Origin: Bacillus sp. V2I10
GTDB taxonomy: Bacteria > Bacillota > Bacilli > Bacillales > Bacillaceae
Direction of reading: 5' to 3'
Length of the DNA stretch: 64,000 nucleotides
NCBI RefSeq assembly: GCF_030817055.1
Contig: NZ_JAUSYV010000001.1
Coordinates: 1,326,001 to 1,390,000 of the forward strand
The notes under the pieces: generated by a model
Database searches by the model: none
What the model saw: the letters and a program-made list of their open reading frames with translations, nothing else
What the model was told of the DNA's origin: nothing
Program-made: the position numbers and the translations under genes
Shown here: positions 54,129 to 63,076 of the stretch, one piece after another
How positions within the stretch are numbered: position 1 is the first letter of the stretch
Layout of the letters: each line of letters begins with the position of its first letter

Positions 54129-55430
54129 ATGAGTGAGAACAAAGTGCATGCACAGCGATGGTGGCGCGTTCTTCCATTACTATTTTTAATGTACGCAATT
54201 GCCAATATTGATCGTAACAATATAGGGTTTGGTTTTGCTGGAATGGAGGAAGATTTAGGAATTGGTGCAACCTATGCAGGTCTTGCTGCAGGTATTTTCT
54301 TCTTTGGTTATATGATATTACAAGTTCCTGGTGGTCATCTAGCGAAAAAATGGAGTGCAAAGAAATTTATTGCCTGGTCACTTTTTGCGTGGGGAATAGC
54401 AGCCACGTCAATGGGCTTTGTAAATAGTTTACCAATGCTCCTTATTGTTCGGTTCTTAGTTGGGGTGACAGAAGGCGGTGTCTGGACTGCAACGCTAATC
54501 TTAATCTCTAAGTGGTTCCCATTAAAGGAACGTGCCCGTGCAAATGCTATTTTTATTATGTGTACACCATTCGCTGCCATTATCATGTCACCAATGTCTG
54601 GTTTTCTTTTGGACCAATTTGACTGGCGAGGTATGTTTATCATTCAGGGACTGTTGCCATTTATATTTCTTCCATTTTGGCTGTGGTTACTTGCAGAAAA
54701 ACCAAATGAAGCAAAATGGATTTCCAAGGAAGAGAGGGATTATTTAGAAAAAACAATCGCAGAAGAACAGCAAGACGAAAAAGGAGTTACTGTAAGTTTT
54801 CGAGAAGTTTTTAAAAATAAAAGTTTCTGGTTGCTTATGGGTTTTTATTTCCTGATACAGATGGGGTTCTATGGATTTTCTTTATGGTTGCCAACTATTA
54901 CAAAACAATTATCAGGTGGAAGCGATACTTTAGTTGGTCTTTTAACAGCCTTACCATGGCTAGCTTCCATAGTAGGGTTAATACTTTTCCCTCGATATAG
55001 TGATAAACATGAAAAGCGTAAAGGACCAATCGCTTTATCAGTTGGAGGTGGAGCCACGTTCTTGCTGTTATCGGCATTACTTGGCAACGTAAACACAACA
55101 CTTTCCTTTATTTGTTTAATTCTATGTATGGGCTTTTTATTGGGATACCTGGGGATTTTTTGGGTCATACCACCAAAAATTCTTCCTGATAGGTTAGTAG
55201 GAGCTTCACTTGGCGTTATAAATATAGCCGGGGCTCTTGGTGGATTCTTAGGACCATTCCTCGTAGGGTATATAGCATCTTTAACTGGTGTTGCAATGTC
55301 TGGTATGTTCTTCCTAGTAGCTGCACTTTATATTGCGACATTTTTAATACTAATTGTAAAGGACGAAAAACAACAGATTAAATCCCGTGAGATTATTACT
55401 GGTTATAGTGATGTAAAAGAAGGGATTTAA
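54129..55430 (+). CDS. MFS sugar-acid carrier (RhmT/glucarate-transporter type)
   Basis: Anion:cation symporter group of the MFS, 433 residues with 12 spans. LLFLMYAIANIDRNNIGFG is the family's first-helix signature (NxDRxNIG); GGHLAKKWSAKKFIAWSLFAWG is the A-motif region; GVTEGGVWTATLILISKWFP is the helix-4/5 region. It likely brings rhamnonate or a related acid into the cell for the enzymes upstream. AAAGGGGGA precedes the ATG. Confidence 0.9.
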   Translation: MSENKVHAQRWWRVLPLLFLMYAIANIDRNNIGFGFAGMEEDLGIGATYAGLAAGIFFFGYMILQVPGGHLAKKWSAKKFIAWSLFAWGIAATSMGFVNSLPMLLIVRFLVGVTEGGVWTATLILISKWFPLKERARANAIFIMCTPFAAIIMSPMSGFLLDQFDWRGMFIIQGLLPFIFLPFWLWLLAEKPNEAKWISKEERDYLEKTIAEEQQDEKGVTVSFREVFKNKSFWLLMGFYFLIQMGFYGFSLWLPTITKQLSGGSDTLVGLLTALPWLASIVGLILFPRYSDKHEKRKGPIALSVGGGATFLLLSALLGNVNTTLSFICLILCMGFLLGYLGIFWVIPPKILPDRLVGASLGVINIAGALGGFLGPFLVGYIASLTGVAMSGMFFLVAALYIATFLILIVKDEKQQIKSREIITGYSDVKEGI

Positions 55431-55463
55431 TACGAAAATTTTTTTATAAGAGCATAGGGTTAT

Positions 55464-55507
55464 ACAGCCTATGCTTTATATCCTTTATAAAGCATAGGCT
55501 GTTTTAA
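55464..55507 (+). terminator. Terminator after the carrier gene
   Basis: A 17-bp arm ACAGCCTATGCTTTATA pairs perfectly with TATAAAGCATAGGCTGT, followed by TTTAA. A third copy of the arm, AGCATAGG (55451-55458), can pair alternatively with CCTATGCT. Confidence 0.8.
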
Positions 55508-56434
55508 GTGAAGTCGATATTTCTAACTAACAAGGCAGAGAATAACATGATTGTTTTCAGTTTCAAAAGTTCCTTATTGTTTTTTGGTAAATATCACTCT
55601 TGTTAGATAGGCCTAGTCTGCTTTATAAAGGTAAAGGAAATCTTTATCTCCTTTTGAATAAATAGCTATTATACAAATATTCAATTCTGTAAATCTACAA
55701 AAGATACAAAAGAAATTTCCAGGCAATATTAGTTTCTTTTTAAATAAAATATGGAAACTTCAATTCTCTTACACTGCCACGGTACGATTGGGAGTGGTAT
55801 TTTGTATACAAAGCCCACTGAAGCAGGAATGACGAACTTTCCTTCTGACCCTGCCACAAATGCTTTCATCAGCGAGTTCAATCCATCTCTAAATAATGTC
55901 ACCTAAAGCCCTCGAATATTGTTTTGATGTTAACCCTTATTGAAATACATCTTACTTGACTACTGATATATGTTATATGATTAACAGTTAACATAATACA
56001 GATTATAAACAGTCAATAACAACCATCTATGATTGTTTAAGACAAGTTTTGTTAGAAAAATCCGTACAAAAAAGGGGTGATTTACACCTCTTTTTCTTTA
56101 TATCAAGTTTTCCTCACCTGTTTCAATGGCAGTCTTTCTTATTTTCTTCTTAATGATTGACGGTCCTCACTTCTTGGTTCATTTATCACCTCCCTTTCAG
56201 AAGCAACTTATACCTTCACAGCTACCGTAATACTGCCTTTTATTGTAAGAAGGAATTCATACTAAAAAAGCGAAATTTTAAATACTGCTTTGATTTAATA
56301 AAGGTAAATAAATAGAAGATTTTGCTTTAATAAATCGCAAGTCACCTATTGCTTTTTGATGCCTTTTACGTATTCTATTGTTTCAAAAAAATGCATTAAG
56401 GAAAGCTATTAATTAATTAAAAAGGAGTTATCCT
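55508..56434. other. Long intergenic region with small remnants
   Basis: No complete gene. A 51-codon frame at 55751-55906 (METSILLHCHGTIGSG... ending NAFISEFNPSLNNVT) looks like a piece of a beta-propeller (SBBP-like) surface protein. A terminator AAAAGGGGTG/CACCTCTTTTTC stands at 56070-56097. On the minus strand ATG 56182 has a fine GGGAGGTG but only ten codons. The repeat-like AAAGCCCTCGAATATTG is at 55906. None of these is a supported gene. Confidence 0.5.
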
Positions 56435-58042
56435 ATGCAAATAATTCAAGAAAAAATGTCGCGACTCTTTGAAATTAATCGTAGTCTAACTCAATCCCTT
56501 CATTTAGAGGATGTCCTGAAAAAGTTAGTGGAGGCTGCGTTTGATTTAATGAATAATGCCGATACCATCATACTTTACAATTTGAAGGAAGATGGCTTAC
56601 TTCATTTTGCCCAAGGTGTGGGGGTGAATGAAAAAGTGATGTGTCATGTGAAGTTCGAACCTGGAGAATCATTAACAGGTAAAGTATTTCTTTCTAAAAA
56701 AGGTGTTATTTGCTCTGGAGAAGATATAAAGGTGCATATGAACAGCATGTCTAAAACAAATTATGATTTCTTTTTTAAAGGAATATATCAGCGAGAGGTA
56801 AAGAGTGGAATAGTTGTACCGCTTTTGTATAAGGAGGATTGTATCGGCGTTCTAGTTGTTGATAATTTTAATGAGAATAACGTTCAATTTTCTCAAGCTG
56901 AGATTCAAATTATTGAGATTATTGCCGATCAAGCGGCTATTGCGATTATGAATTCAAAGCTATATCACCAAGTGAAAAGCAAAAATGAGGAATTAAGCTA
57001 TTCGCTGGATGTCCATAGAAAATTCACTAAAATTCTTCTCGAAGGAAAGGGATCGAAGTTTATACTTGATACCATTAGCCGAATCCTCAGCACTTCAGTT
57101 ACCTATTCAGAATCTAAAAATAATCACCCTTATTTCTTCCCAATAATTAATTCGAATGAAGTATTTGGTTACTTAGTGCTTCTTAAACCAATTGAAAGTT
57201 TGTCTAACATCCAGAAATCAGCTTTGGAACACGCTGCCACAGCTATGGCTCTTGAATTTGTAAAACAGAATACTTTGTTTGAAAAAGAATTACATGTAAG
57301 AGAAGAAATGTTTCAAGAAATAATAAGTGGCATCCGTGCGGAATCGGGTTTAAAAATCATGAAAAAATTCAAGTTTCATGAAAATAGTAAGATAGCATGT
57401 ATGATTGTGGATAGTAAGGATGGTTATCTTTGGGATATGGACACGATTTTACAAAAAGAAAATTTAATTCGTTCTATTGAAAAAAACCTTTTAAAATACT
57501 GCAAAACAAATGTCGTCTTTACGAAGGCTTTCCAATTGGTCATCCTACTTTCACCCGAGAGGAATCTGAACTATAAAAAGTTGGCTGAAGACATTGAAGA
57601 AGGGATTATTAACAAAAACCAGTCGATTGCTATTGGAATGGGCAGAGATGTTCCTATATCAGAAATAGCAGATTCCTATAAAGAGGCAACTGAAGCTGTT
57701 GCTTTTTGCAAAAGTTTAAAGAATAAAAAGTTTGTAACCTATTCAGAGTTAGGAGTGGAAAGGCTTTGGTTAAATACTAACCCATTCCTCTTGAGAAAGT
57801 TTGCACACGATAAAATAGGAAGGCTATTAGAGATGGAGAAAGAGTATATCACCACATTGAACGTTTTCATTTCCAATAATAAAAGTCACAAAAGAACAGC
57901 TGCCTCGTTACATATTCACCCCAATACACTAGCATATAGGCTTAAGAAAATAGAGAGGAGACTAGGTATCGACTTCCATTGTGAAGAAGATTGGATAAAC
58001 ATTGTTCTTGCATTACAGATTTCAGATTATTTAAACTGTTAA
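56435..58042 (+). CDS. GAF-domain PucR/CdaR-type regulator
   Basis: A 535-residue activator. Residues about 1-175 form a GAF sensor domain (HLEDVLKKLVEAAFDLMNNA; EPGESLTGKVFLSKKGVI; SGIVVPLLYKEDCIGVLVVDN). The centre has a GGDEF-like PucR linker region with IGMGRDVPISEIADSYKEA. The C-terminus carries the PucR helix-turn-helix (HKRTAASLHIHPNTLAYRLKKIERRLG). Related proteins sense purine intermediates or sugar diacids. It precedes an aldehyde dehydrogenase, a beta-hydroxyacid dehydrogenase and two membrane proteins, its likely targets. AAAGGAG upstream of the ATG. Confidence 0.9.
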   Translation: MQIIQEKMSRLFEINRSLTQSLHLEDVLKKLVEAAFDLMNNADTIILYNLKEDGLLHFAQGVGVNEKVMCHVKFEPGESLTGKVFLSKKGVICSGEDIKVHMNSMSKTNYDFFFKGIYQREVKSGIVVPLLYKEDCIGVLVVDNFNENNVQFSQAEIQIIEIIADQAAIAIMNSKLYHQVKSKNEELSYSLDVHRKFTKILLEGKGSKFILDTISRILSTSVTYSESKNNHPYFFPIINSNEVFGYLVLLKPIESLSNIQKSALEHAATAMALEFVKQNTLFEKELHVREEMFQEIISGIRAESGLKIMKKFKFHENSKIACMIVDSKDGYLWDMDTILQKENLIRSIEKNLLKYCKTNVVFTKAFQLVILLSPERNLNYKKLAEDIEEGIINKNQSIAIGMGRDVPISEIADSYKEATEAVAFCKSLKNKKFVTYSELGVERLWLNTNPFLLRKFAHDKIGRLLEMEKEYITTLNVFISNNKSHKRTAASLHIHPNTLAYRLKKIERRLGIDFHCEEDWINIVLALQISDYLNC

Positions 58043-58151
58043 TTGTGGAGAGATACAATAATTAATAAAGATTTTTGTTTACTAACATGTATACTGAAAA
58101 AATTCTGAATTTTATAATTAGTGTAACTTTTTATAAGAAGGAGAGATTCAG

Positions 58152-59651
58152 ATGGCTATTCATGTTAATAACAAAAGCAGTATCACAGAAAATGGTCAGA
58201 ATATTAAAACGTATAAAAACTATATTAATGGTGAATGGGTTACGTCGGTTACGGGGGAAACATACCATAGCCTTAATCCTGCGAATACTGAGGAAGTATT
58301 AGGCTATTTTCAAAAATCAAACCAAATCGATGTTCAAAGAGCAGTAGAAAGTGCTAAAAAAGCTTTCCCTGCATGGGCAAGTACTTCACCTATTAGCCGT
58401 GGTGATGTTCTGTTTCAATTAATCTACTTATTAGAGCAAGAAAAGGAAATCCTTGCAGAAATTATTACGAAAGAAGTAGGGAAAACAATTGCAGCTTCTC
58501 GTAATGAAGTGAAAGCGACGATACTTGCATTAAAGCATTTTTCTGGAGAAGCAAACCGCTTATCAGGTGAAACGGTTCCTGCGATAGATCCAAATACTTT
58601 TGCCTGTACAATTCAGGAACCGCTAGGAGTAGTCGCTGTGGTAACACCATTTAATTTCCCACTCGGTATTGCTATTTATAAAATTGCCCCATCTATGTTG
58701 GCTGGAAATACGATTATATATAAACCAGCAAGCGACACATCTCTCATTGCTGTGAAAATTGTTGAGTTATTCGTAAAGGCAGGTATGCCGAAGGGTGTTC
58801 TGAACTTGATTACAGGGCCTGGTTCCATTGTTGGTGAGGAGTTTGGCACCAATCCCGATATCAAAGCAGTTTCATTTACAGGATCTTCTGATGTAGGAAT
58901 ACATCTTGGAAAACTGGTAACTTCCCGTGGAGGAAAAATGCAGGCTGAAATGGGAGGGAAGAATGCCACAATTATTCTGGAAGATGCAAATATAGAGGAA
59001 GCAGTTAAGAGTATTGTCATCAGTGGCTTTTATAATAACGGGCAAAGCTGTACAGGGACAAGCCGTGTTATTGTCCCACGAACTATCTCACAGAAGGTAA
59101 TTGACCTTTTAGTAGAGAAGGCTAAACAGATTAATGTTGGGGATGGTTTTATAGAAAGAAATGATAATGGTGCAGTAGCAAATAAGCATCAATTAGACAC
59201 ATACCTTTATTATGTAAATAGTGCTATTTCTGAAGGGGCTGTTCTTGAATATGGTGGTAATCAACTAACAGATGGAGATAAATCGAAAGGTTATTTTGTT
59301 GCTCCAACTGTTTTTAGCAAGGTAACAAAGGATTTCACTATTGCGAAAGAAGAAATTTTTAGCCCTGTAGTTGCGGTAATGGAAGTAGACAACTATGAGG
59401 AGGCCATAGAGCTTGCGAATGATACTGTGTTTGGATTGTCTTCTGCAATCTTTACAAATGATCTTCAAAAGGCATTCTACTTTATTCGGAAGATTGAAAC
59501 TGGTGTGACCCATGTTAATATTCCATCCAATCATTATGAGAATCAACTTCCTTTTGGCGGGAAAAAAACTTCGAGCATTGGTCCTCGAGAACAAGGTAGC
59601 AAAGCATTGGATTTTTGGCTCGAAACAAAAACCGTCTATATTAAACCATAA
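58152..59651 (+). CDS. Aldehyde dehydrogenase (2-oxoglutarate semialdehyde dehydrogenase-like)
   Basis: NAD(P)-dependent aldehyde dehydrogenase, 499 residues. Motifs: TPFNFPLGIAIYKIAPS, FTGSSDVGIHLG, QAEMGGKNATIILEDA with catalytic Glu, and NNGQSCTGTSRVIV with the Cys. It resembles YcbD/2,5-dioxovalerate and succinate-semialdehyde type enzymes more than AldA, so the substrate differs from the first cluster's. AGAAGGAGA precedes the ATG. It forms an operon with the next gene (32-base gap). Confidence 0.9.
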   Translation: MAIHVNNKSSITENGQNIKTYKNYINGEWVTSVTGETYHSLNPANTEEVLGYFQKSNQIDVQRAVESAKKAFPAWASTSPISRGDVLFQLIYLLEQEKEILAEIITKEVGKTIAASRNEVKATILALKHFSGEANRLSGETVPAIDPNTFACTIQEPLGVVAVVTPFNFPLGIAIYKIAPSMLAGNTIIYKPASDTSLIAVKIVELFVKAGMPKGVLNLITGPGSIVGEEFGTNPDIKAVSFTGSSDVGIHLGKLVTSRGGKMQAEMGGKNATIILEDANIEEAVKSIVISGFYNNGQSCTGTSRVIVPRTISQKVIDLLVEKAKQINVGDGFIERNDNGAVANKHQLDTYLYYVNSAISEGAVLEYGGNQLTDGDKSKGYFVAPTVFSKVTKDFTIAKEEIFSPVVAVMEVDNYEEAIELANDTVFGLSSAIFTNDLQKAFYFIRKIETGVTHVNIPSNHYENQLPFGGKKTSSIGPREQGSKALDFWLETKTVYIKP

Positions 59652-59683
59652 AAATCTTTATGATTAGTAAGGAAGTGGATGAA

Positions 59684-60544
59684 ATGAAAAACATAGGAAT
59701 AATTGGTTGTGGCGCTATGGGGAAAGGGATTGCCAAGAATCTTGTAAATAAGGGTTATAAAGTGTTCGCTTATGATCGTAATCAAAGTGTATTAGAAAAA
59801 TGTGTGGAACTAGGGGTACATCCAGAAAACTCACCATTTGAAGTGGGAGAAAAAACCGAATTGGTGATTACTTCGTTACCTGGGCCGAGTATTGTGGAAG
59901 AAGTTTTGCTAGGTGAAAATGGAGTCTATTCATCTATAAAGCCTGGCAGTTTTGTATTGGATATGAGCACAATCGATCCAAAGACAGCAAAGAATTTATA
60001 TAAGAAAGCAAAGGATAAGGACATCCATTTTTTTGACTGCCCATTGAGCGGAGGTCCAAAAGGTGCTGATCAGGGAAATTTGACAATCATGGTCGGTGGG
60101 GATGAAGAATATTTAGCAGACATTAATCCAGTCCTGGAAAGTGTGGGTAAAGATATATTCGTGCTTGGCTCTTCTGGTTCAGGTCAGGTGGCTAAGTTGT
60201 GTCATAATATGCTGGTTGCTTCTATTACAGCAGGATTAGGAGAGGCATTTGCAGTAGGAGAAAAGGCAGGTATTTCCCGAGCACAGCTGGCAGATGTCAT
60301 TCAAAGTGGCTCTGCACATAATCGAGTTTTATCAGTGTTTGGAGAGAATATACTTGAAAATACCTATGGGAATGTGCTTTTCAGCCTGTCACATATGAAT
60401 AAGGATATCCATTTATTCACGGAAACAGCCAAGCATTTCAACCAAGATTCACCTATTGGAATATTAGTGAGTAACATCTACCAAAAAGCCATAGATCAAG
60501 GAAAAGGAGAGCTGGATACTTCAGCAGTATGTCAATCTGTTTAA
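59684..60544 (+). CDS. Beta-hydroxyacid dehydrogenase (tartronate semialdehyde reductase/3-hydroxyisobutyrate dehydrogenase type)
   Basis: NAD(P)-dependent reductase of 286 residues. GIIGCGAMGKGIAKNL is the Rossmann motif, DCPLSGGPKGA the substrate loop, and GQVAKLCHNM carries the catalytic Lys and Asn. It interconverts a beta-hydroxy acid and its semialdehyde (glycerate/tartronate semialdehyde or 3-hydroxyisobutyrate/methylmalonate semialdehyde). Beside an aldehyde dehydrogenase, oxidation of a hydroxyacid followed by oxidation of the aldehyde is plausible. ATG 59684 is preferred over the TTG/ATG further upstream because of AAGGAAGTGG. Confidence 0.9.
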   Translation: MKNIGIIGCGAMGKGIAKNLVNKGYKVFAYDRNQSVLEKCVELGVHPENSPFEVGEKTELVITSLPGPSIVEEVLLGENGVYSSIKPGSFVLDMSTIDPKTAKNLYKKAKDKDIHFFDCPLSGGPKGADQGNLTIMVGGDEEYLADINPVLESVGKDIFVLGSSGSGQVAKLCHNMLVASITAGLGEAFAVGEKAGISRAQLADVIQSGSAHNRVLSVFGENILENTYGNVLFSLSHMNKDIHLFTETAKHFNQDSPIGILVSNIYQKAIDQGKGELDTSAVCQSV

Positions 60545-60598
60545 CCACTCATAACTAAGTGGAAATTTTGCTTGGATGAAAAAGGGGCGTGTAAAGAT

Positions 60599-61432
60599 AT
60601 GAACCAAATGAAAAACATAAAGATTCACCTTATTGTATTAGTTTTGGTGATTTTTACAGAATTTATCGGCGTTCATAAATTTGACATCGGAATAGGGGTT
60701 TTAGCTTTATTTCCAATGCTTTATGCAATGATATTGGGAGCCATCATTAGTTGGCCATCTTTAAAGCTATTAAAAGAAAAGGAAATGAAAACAGCTTCGC
60801 GTATCTTAGAAATTGCTTTTCTCCTATTTGTTGCAAAATTGGGAACGATGATGGGACCATCACTCTCTCAACTTGCAGATGCAGGATTGCCTCTTATCCT
60901 TCAAGAAGCAGGGCATTTTTTAGGAACCATTGCTCTTGGACTGCCAATTGCCCTATTGATCGGAATGAAAAGAGAAGCGATTGGAGCTACATTTTCAATT
61001 GACCGTGAACCAAACTTAGCTATTATTGCGGAAAAGTACGGAGCAGATTCACCTGAATCTAGGGGAGCTCTAGGTGTATATATCTGTGGAACATTATTTG
61101 GAGCTATATATTTAGCATTATTTGCTGGTCTCCTAGGGAACCTAGGCATTTTTCATCCTATCGCTTTAGCAATGGGTGCTGGCGTTGGATCAGGAAGCAT
61201 GATGGCTGCAGCCACAGGTGCTTTGGCTGTCGTATTCCCAGAACAGGCCAACGAAATTGCTTTATTTGCGGGTGCAGCTAATATTATGACGATTATTATA
61301 GGCACGTACGTTTGTATATTCTTTTCACTTCCTGTTACAGTTCGTTTATACAATTGGCTTGAACCGAAGTTTGGTAAGTTTAAAAAAAGCAATCAAAATG
61401 CAAGTAGTCATGGGGAGGAAAAAACCTTATGA
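60599..61432 (+). CDS. DUF3100 membrane protein
   Basis: Integral membrane protein, about 277 residues and 8 spans, with the DUF3100 pattern (FTEFIGVHKFDIGIGVLALFPMLYAMI; GPSLSQLADAGLPLILQEAGHFLG; GADSPESRGALGVYICGTLFG; AMGAGVGSGSMMAAATGAL). The family has no proven function; the glycine-rich loop and duplicated helices suit a carrier. ATG 60599 follows AAAGGGGCG. Its stop overlaps the next start (ATGA), so the two membrane proteins are coupled and probably form a complex. Confidence 0.85.
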   Translation: MNQMKNIKIHLIVLVLVIFTEFIGVHKFDIGIGVLALFPMLYAMILGAIISWPSLKLLKEKEMKTASRILEIAFLLFVAKLGTMMGPSLSQLADAGLPLILQEAGHFLGTIALGLPIALLIGMKREAIGATFSIDREPNLAIIAEKYGADSPESRGALGVYICGTLFGAIYLALFAGLLGNLGIFHPIALAMGAGVGSGSMMAAATGALAVVFPEQANEIALFAGAANIMTIIIGTYVCIFFSLPVTVRLYNWLEPKFGKFKKSNQNASSHGEEKTL

Positions 61433-61878
61433 ATATGAAACAGCAAATATCTATAATTTCTCTTATCGGAATAATCGCATTATTAGGCAATTGGGTGGGG
61501 TATGGTATTTCTCCAAAAGATAGCTTACCGGGAATGCTCATTGTCATGGTGATCACAGCAGCAGGATTGGCTCTAACAAAGGTTCTACCATTTAAGCTAC
61601 CTGCTGTCGTATGGATATCCCTTTTTGCTCTTCTAGTAACATCCCCTATTTTTCCAGGCAATGCTATTTTTGCAGAAGCAACAGGGAAACTAGAATTTAT
61701 GGCTCTTGCAACTCCTATATTGGCATATGCAGGGTTGTCATTTGGGAAAGATATTCAGGAGTTTAAAAAGCTTGGTTGGAGGATTGTCGTCATATCACTT
61801 GTTGTTTATACCGGAACATTTTTATTTGCTACAATATTTGCAGAAATTGCTTTTAGACTTACAGGAAAGTTTCATTAG
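61429..61878 (+). CDS. Small membrane partner of the DUF3100 protein
   Basis: A 149-residue protein with four or five spans (ISIISLIGIIALLGNWVGYG; LPGMLIVMVITAAGLALTK; VWISLFALLVTSPIF; IVVISLVVYTGTFLFATIFA). It is translationally coupled to the preceding gene (ATGA overlap, RBS GGGGAGG). Family not known to me by function. The pair looks like a two-subunit transporter for the compound oxidised by the two dehydrogenases upstream, an inference from order alone. Confidence 0.8.
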   Translation: MNMKQQISIISLIGIIALLGNWVGYGISPKDSLPGMLIVMVITAAGLALTKVLPFKLPAVVWISLFALLVTSPIFPGNAIFAEATGKLEFMALATPILAYAGLSFGKDIQEFKKLGWRIVVISLVVYTGTFLFATIFAEIAFRLTGKFH

Positions 61879-61879
61879 G

Positions 61880-61999
61880 ATAAGTAGATGTGGTTACGAA
61901 TATGGATTTAAAAACGGGAAAGTCAATGGAAACCAAGCTTTTGAAGAAGAATTAAGCGAAAATGAGTTTAAAGGCGCCAAAAAAGCTATTTATAAATAA
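61880..61999 (+). pseudogene. C-terminal gene fragment
   Basis: One frame reads CGYEYGFKNGKVNGNQAFEE then ELSENEFKGAKKAIYK and stop, without a start or RBS of its own. It looks like the end of a small charged protein cut off by rearrangement. Not identified. Confidence 0.35.
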
Positions 62000-62086
62000 T
62001 CTATCACTCGTATTAAGAGATGCCGTGCATACATTATAAAAAATCTTTAAACACTGGTATACTAAAATTCCCATTAATATCGGCAA

Positions 62087-62118
62087 TCAAAAAGCCCTAG
62101 GAAATCTTAAGGGCTTTT
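62087..62118 (+). terminator. Terminator
   Basis: AAAAGCCCT / AGGGCTTTT stem with an 11-base loop and a following TCTGGTTTT. It closes the DUF3100 operon. Confidence 0.85.
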
Positions 62119-62214
62119 CTGGTTTTAGCAAATTTATTCATAAAAATAAATATTTTATTAATTTATATGTATAAAAGAATGATTGATTGGAAATTATATA
62201 AAGGGGGAAAAATA

Positions 62215-62352
62215 GTGTCGAGAGAAAGTAAATTAACGTTGTCTGATTTTGTTAAAAACGATCGATTTGAACTAAACTCTTGCCTTACATATTTATTCCA
62301 TCAATTTTATGGTAATGTTCCGGATCAGTCGGATGATAAAATGGTAAAATAA
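62215..62352 (+). CDS. Small hypothetical protein, 45 residues
   Basis: GTG 62215 with AAAGGGGGA 7 bases upstream starts MSRESKLTLSDFVKNDRFEL, ending DQSDDKMVK. No membrane or signal segment. It is followed by a strong terminator, which supports a real small gene. ATG 62167 in frame would add 16 residues but has no RBS. Confidence 0.5.
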   Translation: MSRESKLTLSDFVKNDRFELNSCLTYLFHQFYGNVPDQSDDKMVK

Positions 62353-62409
62353 TAGAATAACCAATAAAGTAAACTGAAAAGGCAAAATAGTAAAGATTGA
62401 GAAAATAGT

Positions 62410-62458
62410 ATAAGCGACCTTGTTATTCAAATTAGAATTAACAAGGTCGCTTATTTTT
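62410..62458 (+). terminator. Strong terminator
   Basis: ATAAGCGACCTTGTTA pairs perfectly with TAACAAGGTCGCTTAT across a 13-base loop, then TTTTG. Confidence 0.9.
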
Positions 62459-63076
62459 GTTATAAACTTTTTTTAATCTGTTTAGTCGATATAGCACTGG
62501 TTACCGGTAATCTGCCAAGGTTTTGAGGGCATTGAAAAGGTGTACCTTCCTATATGTTAAGAAAAATATAGTTATATGGGTATTCATTTAATATCTTTAT
62601 ACATTAAATAAATGAGAGTTAATTGACCTTCCAGTGTCATTCAACTCCCTCATTACAATTATTCTCCTATATAATAAATTTAGCCTACATGAGGTATTGT
62701 AAGCTAGATAATTGATAAATGATTATATTTATTTTATTATTTAAACATTCCTCACAGTATATTTATTTAGCATGGCTGAAAAATCGCAATTTGACAAAGT
62801 CGGATTGTACATTTCGCATTTCTGATTCAGTATAAAGAAACGGATAACCGAATTAGTATGTTTTTGGGTTTCCAAGAAATATGCAGGAATAGGTGTATAT
62901 TAAACAAATGATCAAAAACTAAGATAGCAAGGCTAACTCATATTACATCTAAGTAAACGATCAAATACAAAAGAAAAGCTACAGATGCTTCCTGAGATTA
63001 TGAAATTTTGCAATAGGATGTGAAAAAAGAAAAGTTTAATAGAATATGACTGTTTTTACAGAAAGGCGAGAAAAAC
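62459..63076. other. Intergenic region
   Basis: About 600 AT-rich bases with no gene on either strand and no clear hairpin. It holds the promoter of the exporter gene; no regulatory box was recognised. Confidence 0.5.
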
